A DNA stretch of 41,102 nucleotides from Thermoplasmata archaeon. GTDB lineage: Archaea; Thermoplasmatota; Thermoplasmata; Lutacidiplasmatales; UBA184. The notes below the pieces were generated by a model. It was given only the letters and a program-made list of their open reading frames with translations, searched no databases and was not told the DNA's origin. Where the stretch lies: the NCBI GenBank assembly GCA_021791335.1, contig JAJYWS010000035.1:1-41102 (forward strand), in the 5' to 3' direction. The position numbers and the translations under genes were made by a program. This document shows positions 26,561 through 33,926 of the stretch, piece by piece. Numbering within the stretch: position 1 is the first letter of the stretch; each line of letters opens with the position of its first letter.

Positions 26561-27229
26561 ATGTCGGAGGACGAAGGCGGGGCCGAAGGCGGCCGGCCCG
26601 AGTGGTTCCGGCACCACGGCGAGGACCTGAGCCGGCTGCTCTCCCTGAGCGACGGCGTGTTCGCCTTCGCCTTCACCCTCCTCGTCCTGCAGTTGACGGT
26701 CCCGGTCATCGACACCGCGGGCCTGTCGAACGGGGCGGTCTCCCGGGCGCTCGCCCAGGCCCTCTGGGGCGATCTGCCGGCGATCCTGGCCTTCGCCATC
26801 GGCGCCGTCTTCATCGGGCTTCAGTGGACCGTCCATCACCGCACCTTCCGCTACATCCGACGCTACGACTCCCCCCTCCTCTGGCTCAACCTCGGGTTCC
26901 TCGCGACCGTCGCGATCAACCCGTTCCTGCTCGGGGTCTTCATCCGCTACCAGGAGACCTCGGCGGCGGTGATGCTCTACGGCGGGGGGGAGGCGATCAC
27001 CATCGGCCTCCTGGCCCTGATCTGGTGGTACGCGACCTGGGATCGGCGGCTCGTCGACGCTTCGCTCAGCGACCGGCTGATCGAATATTACCGGTACCGG
27101 AGCCTCATCTTCCCGACCGCGTTCGCGATCTCGGTGGGCCTGGCGTACGTCTCGGCGACCTTGGGGGAGCTCAGCTGGCTCGTCGGCCTCATGGCCGGGG
27201 GCTGGCTCTCCCGGCGCTACCGGTCCTGA
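26561..27229 (+). CDS. TMEM175-family (DUF1211) ion channel
   Basis: A 222-residue membrane protein with six hydrophobic segments. The first helix carries the family signature RLLSLSDGVFAFAFTLLVL (the R-x3-(F/L)SD motif that lines the TMEM175 pore). The second half has QWTVHHRTFRYIRRYDS and LLWLNLGFLATVAINPF, also typical of DUF1211. Prokaryotic members have one six-helix repeat and form tetrameric K+-permeable channels. The ATG at 26561 is preferred over an in-frame TTG nine bases earlier. It lies 60 nt after the Ehr-type operon on the same strand, so read-through is possible. Its 3' end overlaps the convergent small gene by 13 nt. Confidence 0.85.
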   Translation: MSEDEGGAEGGRPEWFRHHGEDLSRLLSLSDGVFAFAFTLLVLQLTVPVIDTAGLSNGAVSRALAQALWGDLPAILAFAIGAVFIGLQWTVHHRTFRYIRRYDSPLLWLNLGFLATVAINPFLLGVFIRYQETSAAVMLYGGGEAITIGLLALIWWYATWDRRLVDASLSDRLIEYYRYRSLIFPTAFAISVGLAYVSATLGELSWLVGLMAGGWLSRRYRS

Positions 27230-27510
27230 GCCGGGGCGACCGGGCCCCCGGCCGCTCCCGGCTCGCGGGTCACGTAGCGATGGAGCCGGTCGCAGATCCC
27301 GCGGAAGTACCGGGTCCCGCCCTCGGCGTAATCCGTGGCGAGGTGCCGGGTGATCTCGGCTTCGTCCCAGGCCGGATCGATCGAAGGGGTGAACATGCAG
27401 GGGAAGACCAGGAACCGGCGGCCCTCCAGGGTCAGCCGGGCGCTCTCCGACGCGCCGCAGAAGGGGCAGTGCTGGACGGCCGAGACGGGGATCCGGGGTT
27501 CCTCGGGCAT
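27217..27510 (-). CDS. Small CPFC-motif protein
   Basis: A 97-residue soluble protein I do not recognise. It has one HCPFCGASES knuckle (residues ~14-23), a beta-like stretch RRFLVFPCMFTPSID with another Cys, a helical part DEAEITRHLATDYAEGG, and RYFRGICDRLHRY with a fourth Cys. The four cysteines could bind zinc or be redox-active. The last ~17 residues are disordered in character. The ATG at 27510 lies 5 nt after the GMP synthase gene stops, so it is in that operon. A role in purine metabolism would be only a guess. Confidence 0.6.
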   Translation of the reverse strand: MPEEPRIPVSAVQHCPFCGASESARLTLEGRRFLVFPCMFTPSIDPAWDEAEITRHLATDYAEGGTRYFRGICDRLHRYVTREPGAAGGPVAPAQDR

Positions 27511-27515
27511 CGGGC

Positions 27516-28463
27516 TCACTCCCACTCGATGGTCGCCGGCGGCTTGTCGGTGAGGTCGTAGAGGACCCGGACGACGTGCGGCGTCAGCTCCCGGGTGATC
27601 CGCTCGGCGAGCCGGACCGCGAGCGGGTGCGGCAGCGCGACCGCCGACGCGGTCATGGCGTCGGTCGACTCGACGATCCGGACCACCACCGCCTCCCCCG
27701 CGATCCGGTTGTCCCCGGTCACCCCGACCGTACGCGACGCGAGGAGCACGGCAAAGTACTGCCAGGGCGCCGGGAGGGTGCCGGCGGCCACGGCCCGTTC
27801 CACCTCCTCCTCCACGATCGCATTGGCCCGCCGAAGCTGGGCGACGCGCTCCCGGGTCACGGCCCCGTTGACCCGGACGGCCAGACCCGGGCCGGGAAAG
27901 GGCTGCCGGTCCGACTCGGGGATCCCGAGGTACCGGGCGACCGCACGGACCTCGTCCTTGTAGAGATCGCGGATCGGCTCGACCAAGGTCAGCCGGCTGT
28001 CGGCCGGGATGCCGCCCACATTGTGGTGGGTCTTGATCGTGTCGCGCAGGGCACCGCCGCTCTCGATCCAGTCCGGGGCGATGGTGCCCTGCACCAGCCG
28101 GTCGGTGCCGCGGGCCCGGGCCTCCGCCTCGAACAGCCGAATGAACGCCGCGCCAATCCGGCGGCGCTTCTCCTCCGGATCGTCGACCCCCTCGAGGGCC
28201 GCCAAGAAGCGCTCCGACCCGTCGATGATCTCCGCCCGGAGTCCGGTCGCCGCGAAGATCCCCCGGACCCGCTCGACCTCGCCCTCCCGAAGCAGGCCGG
28301 TGTCGACGAACAGCGCGTCCGCTCGATCCCCGATCGCCCGGTGGGTCAGCACCGCCGCGACGGTGCTGTCGATTCCGCCGGAGGCCGCCACGACGCACCG
28401 ACCCGGGATCTCGGCCCGGAGCCTCGCGATCGCCTGCGCGCAAAAGTCGGCGGGTGAGTTCAT
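27516..28463 (-). CDS. guaA: GMP synthase ATP-pyrophosphatase subunit
   Basis: A 315-residue ATP-PPase and dimerisation part of GMP synthase (the GuaAb subunit in archaea), which adenylates XMP and aminates it to GMP. The PP-loop ASGGIDSTVAA is near residue 28. DALFVDTGLLR, VQGTIAPDWIES, the K-T-H-H-N-V-G-G-I-P segment, RQPFPGPGLAVRV and the C-terminal KPPATIEWE are all typical. The glutaminase subunit is separate in archaea and is not in this window. A long gap (28464-28766) separates the start from a minus-strand TATA-like element, leaving a ~210-nt leader. Confidence 0.93.
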   Translation of the reverse strand: MNSPADFCAQAIARLRAEIPGRCVVAASGGIDSTVAAVLTHRAIGDRADALFVDTGLLREGEVERVRGIFAATGLRAEIIDGSERFLAALEGVDDPEEKRRRIGAAFIRLFEAEARARGTDRLVQGTIAPDWIESGGALRDTIKTHHNVGGIPADSRLTLVEPIRDLYKDEVRAVARYLGIPESDRQPFPGPGLAVRVNGAVTRERVAQLRRANAIVEEEVERAVAAGTLPAPWQYFAVLLASRTVGVTGDNRIAGEAVVVRIVESTDAMTASAVALPHPLAVRLAERITRELTPHVVRVLYDLTDKPPATIEWE

Positions 28464-28696
28464 TCCCCGCCTCCCTCGGGCTCGGGGGTTCGTCGGGCCG
28501 GGTCACGACGCATGCCGGAGAGCGGCCGAACCATGGAACCGAGTGGGGGCACTCCCGCCGCGCCCTCGAGTCCCGGGCGGCCACCGGCACGCTGGGTGAA
28601 CATCATCGCGTGCGGCAACCCGCGCCCCACTAAAGGGTTCGGGGGCCCGGCCGGTCGTCGATTCCTCGGGAGGAAGGGGGGGCGCATGGGTCGGGA

Positions 28697-28706
28697 TTAT
28701 AAAATT
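28697..28706 (-). promoter_or_regulatory. TATA-like element facing guaA
   Basis: The minus strand reads AAATTTTATA, flanked by GGGA and TCCC so that the whole block is nearly palindromic. A start near 28675 would leave ~210 nt before the guaA ATG. Confidence 0.45.
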
Positions 28707-28728
28707 TCCCTCCCCGGGTGGACCAAAA

Positions 28729-28738
28729 CCTAAATAGG
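28729..28738 (+). promoter_or_regulatory. TATA box for the 60-aa gene
   Basis: CCTAAATAGG, itself close to palindromic, is centred ~33 nt before the GTG at 28767, with CCAAAA just upstream as a possible BRE. Confidence 0.6.
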
Positions 28739-28766
28739 GGGTGCTCGTCGGCGCCACCGGCCGGGG

Positions 28767-28949
28767 GTGGGGGAGTTGGAGGAGTTGATCTGCAATGTGG
28801 AGTTCCTTCGGGCTCGCGCCGAACTCGTGGCGCGGGTCTCCAGCGAAGCCGGCGGGGTCCGAGAGTACCGCGGGGCCGTCGTCGGTTCGGTGATCGACCA
28901 GGTCATTCACGATCTCCAAGAGGAGTTCGAATCGGCCCCGGCGGCCTAG
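28767..28949 (+). CDS. Small helical protein, 60 aa
   Basis: A 60-residue acidic, mainly helical protein (GELEELICNVEFLRARAEL, then a short Gly turn, then V-V-G-S-V-I-D-Q-V-I-H-D-L-Q-E-E-F-E). I do not recognise the family. It reads as a real gene because of its balanced amino-acid use in a GC-rich background, a TATA box at the correct distance, and its position 55 nt ahead of the Lrp-domain gene on the same strand. The start is GTG at 28767; a TTG three codons downstream is possible. It could be a dimerising regulator, but that is not shown. Confidence 0.55.
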   Translation: MGELEELICNVEFLRARAELVARVSSEAGGVREYRGAVVGSVIDQVIHDLQEEFESAPAA

Positions 28950-29004
28950 CCCGGGTGGTTCACTCCGCCGATTCGGCCATTGGGGAAGATCGAGGGGAGG
29001 CATC

Positions 29005-29346
29005 ATGGAGAAACCTACCACCGCAAAGGCGCCGGTGAGCCATGCCGTCGAGAGCGCATTCACGAAGGTCTGGGGGGACGAGAATGTCCTCGCCCTCATC
29101 GCCCTCAAGGTCGAGACCGCCGAAGCGGACAGTGTCGCCTCCGAGGTCAGCAAGTTCTCCGAGGTCGAGGACGTCTTCCTCGTGACCGGCGACACCGACA
29201 TCTCCCTCAAGGTTCGGTTCCCGTCCTACGACGGCCTCAAGGAGTTCGTCCTCCGTCGGCTCCCGGCGGTCCGCGGGATCCGGGAGACCAAGACGCTGCT
29301 CGTGGTGACCGCCTACAAGGAAGGCACGGAGCCGCGCCGGCCATGA
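29005..29346 (+). CDS. Stand-alone Lrp/AsnC ligand-binding (RAM) domain protein
   Basis: 113 residues. Residues ~27-107 form the alpha-beta RAM fold of Lrp/AsnC regulators: VLALIALKVETAEADSVA, the VEDVFLVTGDTDISLKVR core with the conserved G-D-x-D turn, then FVLRRLPAVRGIRETKTLLV. There is no helix-turn-helix; the ~26-residue N-terminus is too short. Such single-domain Lrp-like proteins bind amino acids and may form mixed oligomers with full-length regulators. An SD-like GGGGAGG lies ~6 nt before the ATG and no TATA box is near, so it is probably co-transcribed with the 60-aa gene. It overlaps UPF0147 by 4 nt. Confidence 0.85.
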   Translation: MEKPTTAKAPVSHAVESAFTKVWGDENVLALIALKVETAEADSVASEVSKFSEVEDVFLVTGDTDISLKVRFPSYDGLKEFVLRRLPAVRGIRETKTLLVVTAYKEGTEPRRP

Positions 29347-29657
29347 TGCCTCAAGCCCGGGGCCCCGAGACCGCGCTACCGGAGGCTCCGGTGGCCGAAC
29401 CGACCGAGCGGGCGGCCGCCCTGGAGCGCGCCCTCGAGGCGCTGAGCCAGTTGGCGGAGGATGCGTCCGTCCCACGGAATATCCGACGGGGCGCCCAGAG
29501 CGCCCGAGACTCCGTGGCCCAGTCCCGGGCCGCCTTGGATGTCCGGATCGCCACCGCCGTGTCGGCGCTGGACGACCTGGCCAACGCCCCCAACCTTCCG
29601 AGCCATGGGCGCACCGCGCTCTGGTCGGTCCTCTCGAGCCTGGAGAGCGTGCCGTGA
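29343..29657 (+). CDS. UPF0147 family protein
   Basis: A 104-residue archaeal UPF0147 protein. The family core starts after a ~22-residue Pro/Ala/Glu-rich lead: LEALSQLAEDASVPRNIRRG, then a helix with LDVRIATAVSALDDLANAPN and SHGRTALWSVLSSLE. It is an all-helical bundle of unknown function found across archaea. It overlaps the Lrp-domain gene (ATGA), so the pair is probably translationally coupled. It is followed 59 nt later by the tRNA-Lys gene, with a TATA element between them. Confidence 0.85.
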   Translation: MMPQARGPETALPEAPVAEPTERAAALERALEALSQLAEDASVPRNIRRGAQSARDSVAQSRAALDVRIATAVSALDDLANAPNLPSHGRTALWSVLSSLESVP

Positions 29658-29676
29658 GTTCCTCGGGGCGCACCCT

Positions 29677-29684
29677 CAAATACC
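29677..29684 (+). promoter_or_regulatory. TATA-like element for tRNA-Lys and probably the RNA polymerase operon
   Basis: CAAATACC within CCTCAAATACCC is ~26 nt before a predicted start near 29706, about 11 nt ahead of the tRNA 5' end. No other AT-rich element occurs before rpoH. Confidence 0.5.
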
Positions 29685-29738
29685 CGGCCTTCGTCGGTCG
29701 GCGACGGAGCGGGTGCGGGCCCGTAGCTCAGCTAGGTT

Positions 29739-29768
29739 GGCGGTCCGGTCCACCGGGCGGCCCTAGAC
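29739..29768 (+). other. tRNA-Lys intron 1 (D loop, 30 nt)
   Basis: Exon bases CTAGG (29732-29736) pair with intron-end CCTAG (29762-29766). The bulges are TTG (29737-29739) and ACA (29767-29769), the D stem serves as outer helix, and 29743-29748 pairs with 29753-29758 as inner hairpin. Cutting after the second base of each bulge gives this interval. The 5' site could shift by one base (20/21 versus 20a/21). Confidence 0.8.
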
Positions 29769-29807
29769 AGAGCAGCTGGCTTTTAACCAGTTGGTCGGGG
29801 GTTCGAA

Positions 29808-29845
29808 CGAGGAGCCTGTCGGTGGTCCCGGCGCTTCTCCGAGTC
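29808..29845 (+). other. tRNA-Lys intron 2 (T loop, 59/60, 38 nt)
   Basis: This is a textbook bulge-helix-bulge. The outer helix is the T stem GGGGG/CCCCC. The central 4-bp helix pairs T-loop TTCG (29802-29805) with CGAG (29840-29843, one G-U). The 3-nt bulges are AAC (29806-29808) and TCT (29844-29846). The 7-bp inner helix pairs 29809-29815 with 29833-29839. Cutting after the second bulge base restores the T loop TTCGAAT exactly. Confidence 0.88.
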
Positions 29846-29883
29846 TCCCCCCGGGCCCGTCCCTTCTTCGCCTCGAGGTCCCC

Positions 29884-30234
29884 ATGACTCCCCCCAAGAA
29901 CCCCCCGAAGACATCGCGATCCCGACGGAGCAAGTCGACTCCGGCGTCGGCCGCCGAGACGCGCCCCTTCGTGGCGCACCGGATGGTGCCCCCCCACGAG
30001 GTGCTCTCGGAGGAGGAGTCGGCCCAGGTGCTCGCGACGCTCGGCACGCCGGCCGATCGGATCCCGAAGATCCTCCTCACCGACCCGGGTCTCAAAACCG
30101 ATCCCAAATACCAGAAGATGCGGGATGCGGGGGAGCCGATGCTGGGCCGCGTGGTCCGCATCCGGCGCCCCTCGGCCACCGCCGGGACGGCCATCGCCTA
30201 TCGGTTGATTGTCGACTCTCTGGGAGCCGACTGA
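29884..30234 (+). CDS. rpoH: RNA polymerase subunit H (Rpb5 C-terminal domain)
   Basis: 116 residues. The Rpb5-like globular domain occupies ~34-112: H-R-M-V-P-P-H-E-V-L-S-E-E-E, LATLGTPADRIPKILLTDPG and GRVVRIRRPSATAGTAIAYR. An N-terminal extension of ~33 residues rich in Lys, Pro, Ser and Thr is longer than usual for archaeal RpoH. GAGGT precedes the ATG. Only 24 nt separate it from the tRNA-Lys 3' end, with no TATA box, so it is probably on the tRNA transcript. It is the first gene of the RNA polymerase operon. Confidence 0.92.
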   Translation: MTPPKNPPKTSRSRRSKSTPASAAETRPFVAHRMVPPHEVLSEEESAQVLATLGTPADRIPKILLTDPGLKTDPKYQKMRDAGEPMLGRVVRIRRPSATAGTAIAYRLIVDSLGAD

Positions 30235-30243
30235 GGAATCTCC

Positions 30244-33200
30244 ATGCGCGAAGTAGTCGACGCCTTTTTCCGGGAGCGCTCCATCGTCAACCATCACCTG
30301 GCGAGCTTCAACGACTTTCTGCCGACGAGCGACAATCCGAATTCGAGGATGCAACGGATCGTCGACGAGTCGCGGGTGAGCGAGGACACCCTGGACCGGG
30401 GGGTCATCCGGCTGGATGTCCAGAAGACGAAGAGCACCATCATGGTCCGGGTCGGCCGCCGCCGGGACGGACGGTCCAACCAGATCGGATCGACGGCCGA
30501 ACCGACGATCCTGATCGGGCAGCCGTTCGTCAAGGAGCCGGTGGGATCCAAGCCGACGCTGACCCCGATGGAGGCGCGGCTGCGCAACCTGACCTACCAG
30601 GCGCCGATCTTCCTCAACGTCACCGTCGTGGAGAACGGCGTCGAACGGGCGCCCGAGCGGGTCCACATCGGCGACCTGCCGATCATGGTGAAGAGCCGCC
30701 CGTGCAACCTCAACCGGGCGAACCTCGAGAAGGAGTCCGGGGTCCCGATCTCCGATGAGGAGTACCGGGCCAAGCTGGTCGAGTACGGCGAGGATCCCCT
30801 CGATCCGGGCGGGTATTTCATCATCGGGGGGACGGAACGCGTCGTGATGAGTCTCGAGGATCTGGCGCCGAACCGGATCTTTGCGGAGTACAACGAACGC
30901 TACGGCACGCCCATCGAAAGCGCGAAGGTCTTCAGCCAGCGCGGAGGGTACCGCTCGCTCACCGTCGTCGAGAAGAAGAAGGACGGCATCCTCCAGGTGT
31001 CGGTCCCGACCGCGAGCGGACAGATCCCCTTTGCCGTCCTGATGAAGGCCCTGGGGATGAAGAACGACGAGGAGATCTTCCAGGCGGTCCTCGGCGAGCT
31101 GATGCCGTTGGACGAGCCGTTCGTCCACACGATGAAGCATCTCCTCAATGTCAACCTCGAGGAGTCGATCTCCAAGAAGCTCTATCCGCCGGAGGGGATC
31201 CTCACGACCGAGGACGCGCTGCTGTTCCTTGAGAAGAAGTTCGCCACCGGGCAGGCCAAGGAGTACCGTCAGCGGAAGGTCGACGGGATCCTCGACCGCT
31301 CGCTGTTGCCCCACCTCGGCGACACGCCCGAGGACCGGCTCAAGAAGGCGCTCTATCTGGCCCGCATGGCCCGCACCGTCCTGGAGCTGCACCTCAAGGT
31401 CCGGGGGGAGGACGACAAGGACCACTACGCGAACAAGCGGCTCAAGCTCGCCGGCGATCTCATGGAGGATCTCTTCCGGGTCGCCTTCTCGCTGTTGCTG
31501 AAGGACCTCAAGTACCAGCTCGAGCGGTCGTTCGCCCGGAAGAAGGATCTCCGGATCGCGAGCGCGATCCGGCCGGACCTGCTCACCCAGCGGCTGGTCC
31601 ATGCCCTGGCGACCGGCAACTGGGTCGGCGGCCGCTCGGGGGTGAGCCAGGTGCTGGACCGGACCAGCCACATGTCGGCCATCAGCCACCTTAGGCGGGT
31701 CACGAGCCCGCTCACCCGGACCCAGCCCCACTTCGAGGCCCGGGATCTTCACCCCACCCAGTGGGGACGCCTCTGCCCCAACGAGACCCCCGAAGGGCAG
31801 AACTGCGGCCTGGTCAAGAACTACGCCCTCAGCGTCGACGTCTCCGAAGGGACGGACGAGGAGGAGGTCGGCATCCTGCTGCGGGACCTCAACACCCGGG
31901 AGATCGGGCCCGAGGTCTTCGAGGAGGCCAAGGCCCCGAAGGGCCGCCGGGCCGCGCGGGTCTACCTGAACGGGAACCTGCTCGGCCTGCATTCGAACCC
32001 CGTCGAGCTGGTGCGGGAGATCCGGGAGCGCCGCCGGTCGGGCACCCTCTCCCCGACCCTCGGGGACAAGACCTACGAGGTCAACGTTCGCTACGATGAG
32101 GAGATGAACGAGGTCATCGTTCATTGCGATTCGGGCCGGCTCCGCCGCCCGCTGATCGTCGTCCAGAACGGGGCCGCCAAGATCACCCACTCCGACCGGG
32201 AGGAGATCGCCCGGGGCGCCCTCTCCTTCTCCGATCTGATCCGCCAGGGGAAGATCGAGTGGATCGATGCCGAGGAGGAAGAGGACTCCCTGATCGCGAT
32301 CGAACCGTTCGACGCGCCGGCGCGTTGCCCCCACTGCGAGCGGGCGCTGAGCCGCTCCGACCTCCTCTACCCCACCGATGCCGCGGCCTCCGACCGGGGA
32401 CTGCGCTCGTGCCGGTTCTGTCACGGCGAGATCCCGACGACCCCGCGGCTGACGCCGAAGCATACCCACCTGGAGATCGAGCCCAACCTGATCCTCGGGG
32501 TGGCGACCGGACTGATCCCCTTCCCCGAGAACAACGCCGCGGCGCGCAACACCCTCGGCGCCGCGATGGCCAAGCAGGCGCTCGGGGTCGAGTCGGTCAA
32601 CTACCGGCGGCGCCCGGACACCCGGGGGCACCTCCTCCACTATCCCCAGGCGCCGCTCCTGCGCACCGAGACGATGCGCTACGTCCACTTCACCGAGCGC
32701 CCGGCGGGCCAGAACTTCGTGGTCGCGGTCCTCTCCTACGAGGGCTACAACATGCAGGACGCCCTCGTCTTCTCGAAGGGGGCGATCGACCGGGGGCTCG
32801 GCCGTTCGTCGTTCTTCCGGACCTACCGGGGCGAGGAGCGCAAGTATCCGGGGGGCCAGGAGGATCGGTTCGAGATCCCCCGGCCGGATGTGGCCGGGGC
32901 GCGCGTCGACACCGCCTACCGCAACCTCGCCGAGGACGGTCTCATCTTCCCGGAGCTCGAGGTCAGCGAGGGGGATGTCATCATCGGCAAGACGAGCCCG
33001 CCGAGGTTCCTGGAGGAGAAGACCGACCTGCTCACGCCGCAGAAGCGGCGGGAGACCAGCGTCACCGTCCGCTTCGGGGAGTCGGGATGGGTCGACAACG
33101 TCATCCTGACGGAAGGCGAGAACATCTCGAAGCTGGTCAAGGTGAAGGTCCGCAACCAGCGGATCCCTGAGCTCGGCGACAAGTTCGCGAGCCGGCACGG

Positions 33201-33918
33201 CCAGAAGGGGGTCATCGGGCTCATCGTGCCGCCCGAGAACCTGCCGTTCACCCGGGACGGCGTCACCCCGGACCTCGTGATCAATCCCCACGCGATCCCG
33301 AGCCGGATGACGGTCGCCCACGTCCTCGAGATGCTCGGGGGCAAGGTCGGCGCCATGGAGGGTCGGCCGATCGACGGCACCGCCTTCTCCGGCGAGCGCG
33401 AGGACGCTCTCCGCCAGGGGCTCCGGGACCTGGGGTTCCACTCCTCCGGCCGGGAGACCCTCTATGACGGAATCACCGGTCGGCGGTACAACGCGGAGAT
33501 CTTCATCGGGGTGATCTACTACCAGAAGCTCCACCACATGGTCGCCGGCAAGATGCACCTGCGCTCCCGCGGTCCGGTACAGATCCTCACCCGGCAGCCC
33601 ACCGAAGGGCGCTCGCGCCAGGGCGGGCTCCGGTTCGGAGAGATGGAGCGGGACTGCCTGATCGGCCACGGCGTCGCGATGGTCATCAAGGACCGGCTCC
33701 TCGATGAATCGGACGGCACGATCCAGTACGTCTGCGGCAACCCCGAGTGCGGCCACATCGCGATCCCCGACACGCGGGCGGGCTCGCTGCGCTGCCCGAG
33801 CTGCGGGAACACGTCGTCGATCTACCCGGTGGAGATGAGCTACTCGTTCAAGCTCCTGCTGGAGGAACTGATCAGCCTCGGCGTCATCATGCGTCTCCAG
33901 TTGGAGGAGATGCACTAG
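30244..33918 (+). CDS. rpoB: RNA polymerase subunit B (undivided)
   Basis: A 1224-residue single-chain RpoB, the equivalent of Rpb2, forming half of the catalytic cleft. Landmarks include the protrusion and lobe regions, [49 protein letters not shown] and the C-terminal clamp with a zinc site (CGNPECG...RCPSCGN). Many methanogens and haloarchaea split this gene into B' and B''; here it is intact. Unusual is a ~45-residue insertion with CPHC (695-698) and CRFC (723-726), placed between the [12 protein letters not shown] segment and [10 protein letters not shown], where most archaeal RpoB proteins run on directly. It is 9 nt after rpoH. Confidence 0.97.
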   Translation: MREVVDAFFRERSIVNHHLASFNDFLPTSDNPNSRMQRIVDESRVSEDTLDRGVIRLDVQKTKSTIMVRVGRRRDGRSNQIGSTAEPTILIGQPFVKEPVGSKPTLTPMEARLRNLTYQAPIFLNVTVVENGVERAPERVHIGDLPIMVKSRPCNLNRANLEKESGVPISDEEYRAKLVEYGEDPLDPGGYFIIGGTERVVMSLEDLAPNRIFAEYNERYGTPIESAKVFSQRGGYRSLTVVEKKKDGILQVSVPTASGQIPFAVLMKALGMKNDEEIFQAVLGELMPLDEPFVHTMKHLLNVNLEESISKKLYPPEGILTTEDALLFLEKKFATGQAKEYRQRKVDGILDRSLLPHLGDTPEDRLKKALYLARMARTVLELHLKVRGEDDKDHYANKRLKLAGDLMEDLFRVAFSLLLKDLKYQLERSFARKKDLRIASAIRPDLLTQRLVHALATGNWVGGRSGVSQVLDRTSHMSAISHLRRVTSPLTRTQPHFEARDLHPTQWGRLCPNETPEGQNCGLVKNYALSVDVSEGTDEEEVGILLRDLNTREIGPEVFEEAKAPKGRRAARVYLNGNLLGLHSNPVELVREIRERRRSGTLSPTLGDKTYEVNVRYDEEMNEVIVHCDSGRLRRPLIVVQNGAAKITHSDREEIARGALSFSDLIRQGKIEWIDAEEEEDSLIAIEPFDAPARCPHCERALSRSDLLYPTDAAASDRGLRSCRFCHGEIPTTPRLTPKHTHLEIEPNLILGVATGLIPFPENNAAARNTLGAAMAKQALGVESVNYRRRPDTRGHLLHYPQAPLLRTETMRYVHFTERPAGQNFVVAVLSYEGYNMQDALVFSKGAIDRGLGRSSFFRTYRGEERKYPGGQEDRFEIPRPDVAGARVDTAYRNLAEDGLIFPELEVSEGDVIIGKTSPPRFLEEKTDLLTPQKRRETSVTVRFGESGWVDNVILTEGENISKLVKVKVRNQRIPELGDKFASRHGQKGVIGLIVPPENLPFTRDGVTPDLVINPHAIPSRMTVAHVLEMLGGKVGAMEGRPIDGTAFSGEREDALRQGLRDLGFHSSGRETLYDGITGRRYNAEIFIGVIYYQKLHHMVAGKMHLRSRGPVQILTRQPTEGRSRQGGLRFGEMERDCLIGHGVAMVIKDRLLDESDGTIQYVCGNPECGHIAIPDTRAGSLRCPSCGNTSSIYPVEMSYSFKLLLEELISLGVIMRLQLEEMH

Positions 33919-33926
33919 GGGAGTCC

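Larger units (their letters stand above)
28464..28766. other. Divergent intergenic region with long guaA leader
   Basis: About 300 nt between guaA (minus) and a 60-aa gene (plus). Two AT-rich elements sit near the right end (28697-28706 and 28729-28738). The remaining ~210 nt before guaA holds open frames of Pro/Arg/Gly character, including one that ends by overlapping the guaA ATG (ATGA), but none looks like a protein. I did not see a tRNA, SRP RNA, RNase P RNA or known riboswitch core. It may be a structured leader or simply a long untranslated region. Confidence 0.4.
29717..29859 (+). tRNA. tRNA-Lys (UUU) with two introns
   Basis: The exons are 29717-29738, 29769-29807 and 29846-29859. 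Spliced, they form a full cloverleaf. The acceptor GGGCCCG pairs with CGGGCCC, the D stem GCTC with GAGC, and the T stem GGGGG with CCCCC. The anticodon stem GCTGG pairs with CCAGT (one G-U), the loop CTTTTAA gives anticodon UUU (29782-29784), and the discriminator is G73. CCA is not encoded. One intron interrupts the D loop just before A21 and the other the T loop between A59 and U60; there is none at the usual 37/38 site. Both show bulge-helix-bulge folds. A standard intron-unaware scan would probably miss this gene. Confidence 0.9.

Noticed and set aside
28512-28733. 73-aa plus-strand frame in the guaA divergent gap
   Set aside because: Low-complexity translation; it ends inside the TATA box of the 60-aa gene and has no promoter or SD.
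29717-29859. tRNA pseudogene
   Set aside because: The insertions sit exactly at known intron positions and form bulge-helix-bulge motifs, and the spliced product has all stems paired, so two introns explain it better than decay.
29728-33915. 1395-aa minus-strand open frame
   Set aside because: It is antisense to tRNA-Lys, rpoH and rpoB, with the same shadow composition and no recognisable motif; rpoB is unquestionable on the plus strand.
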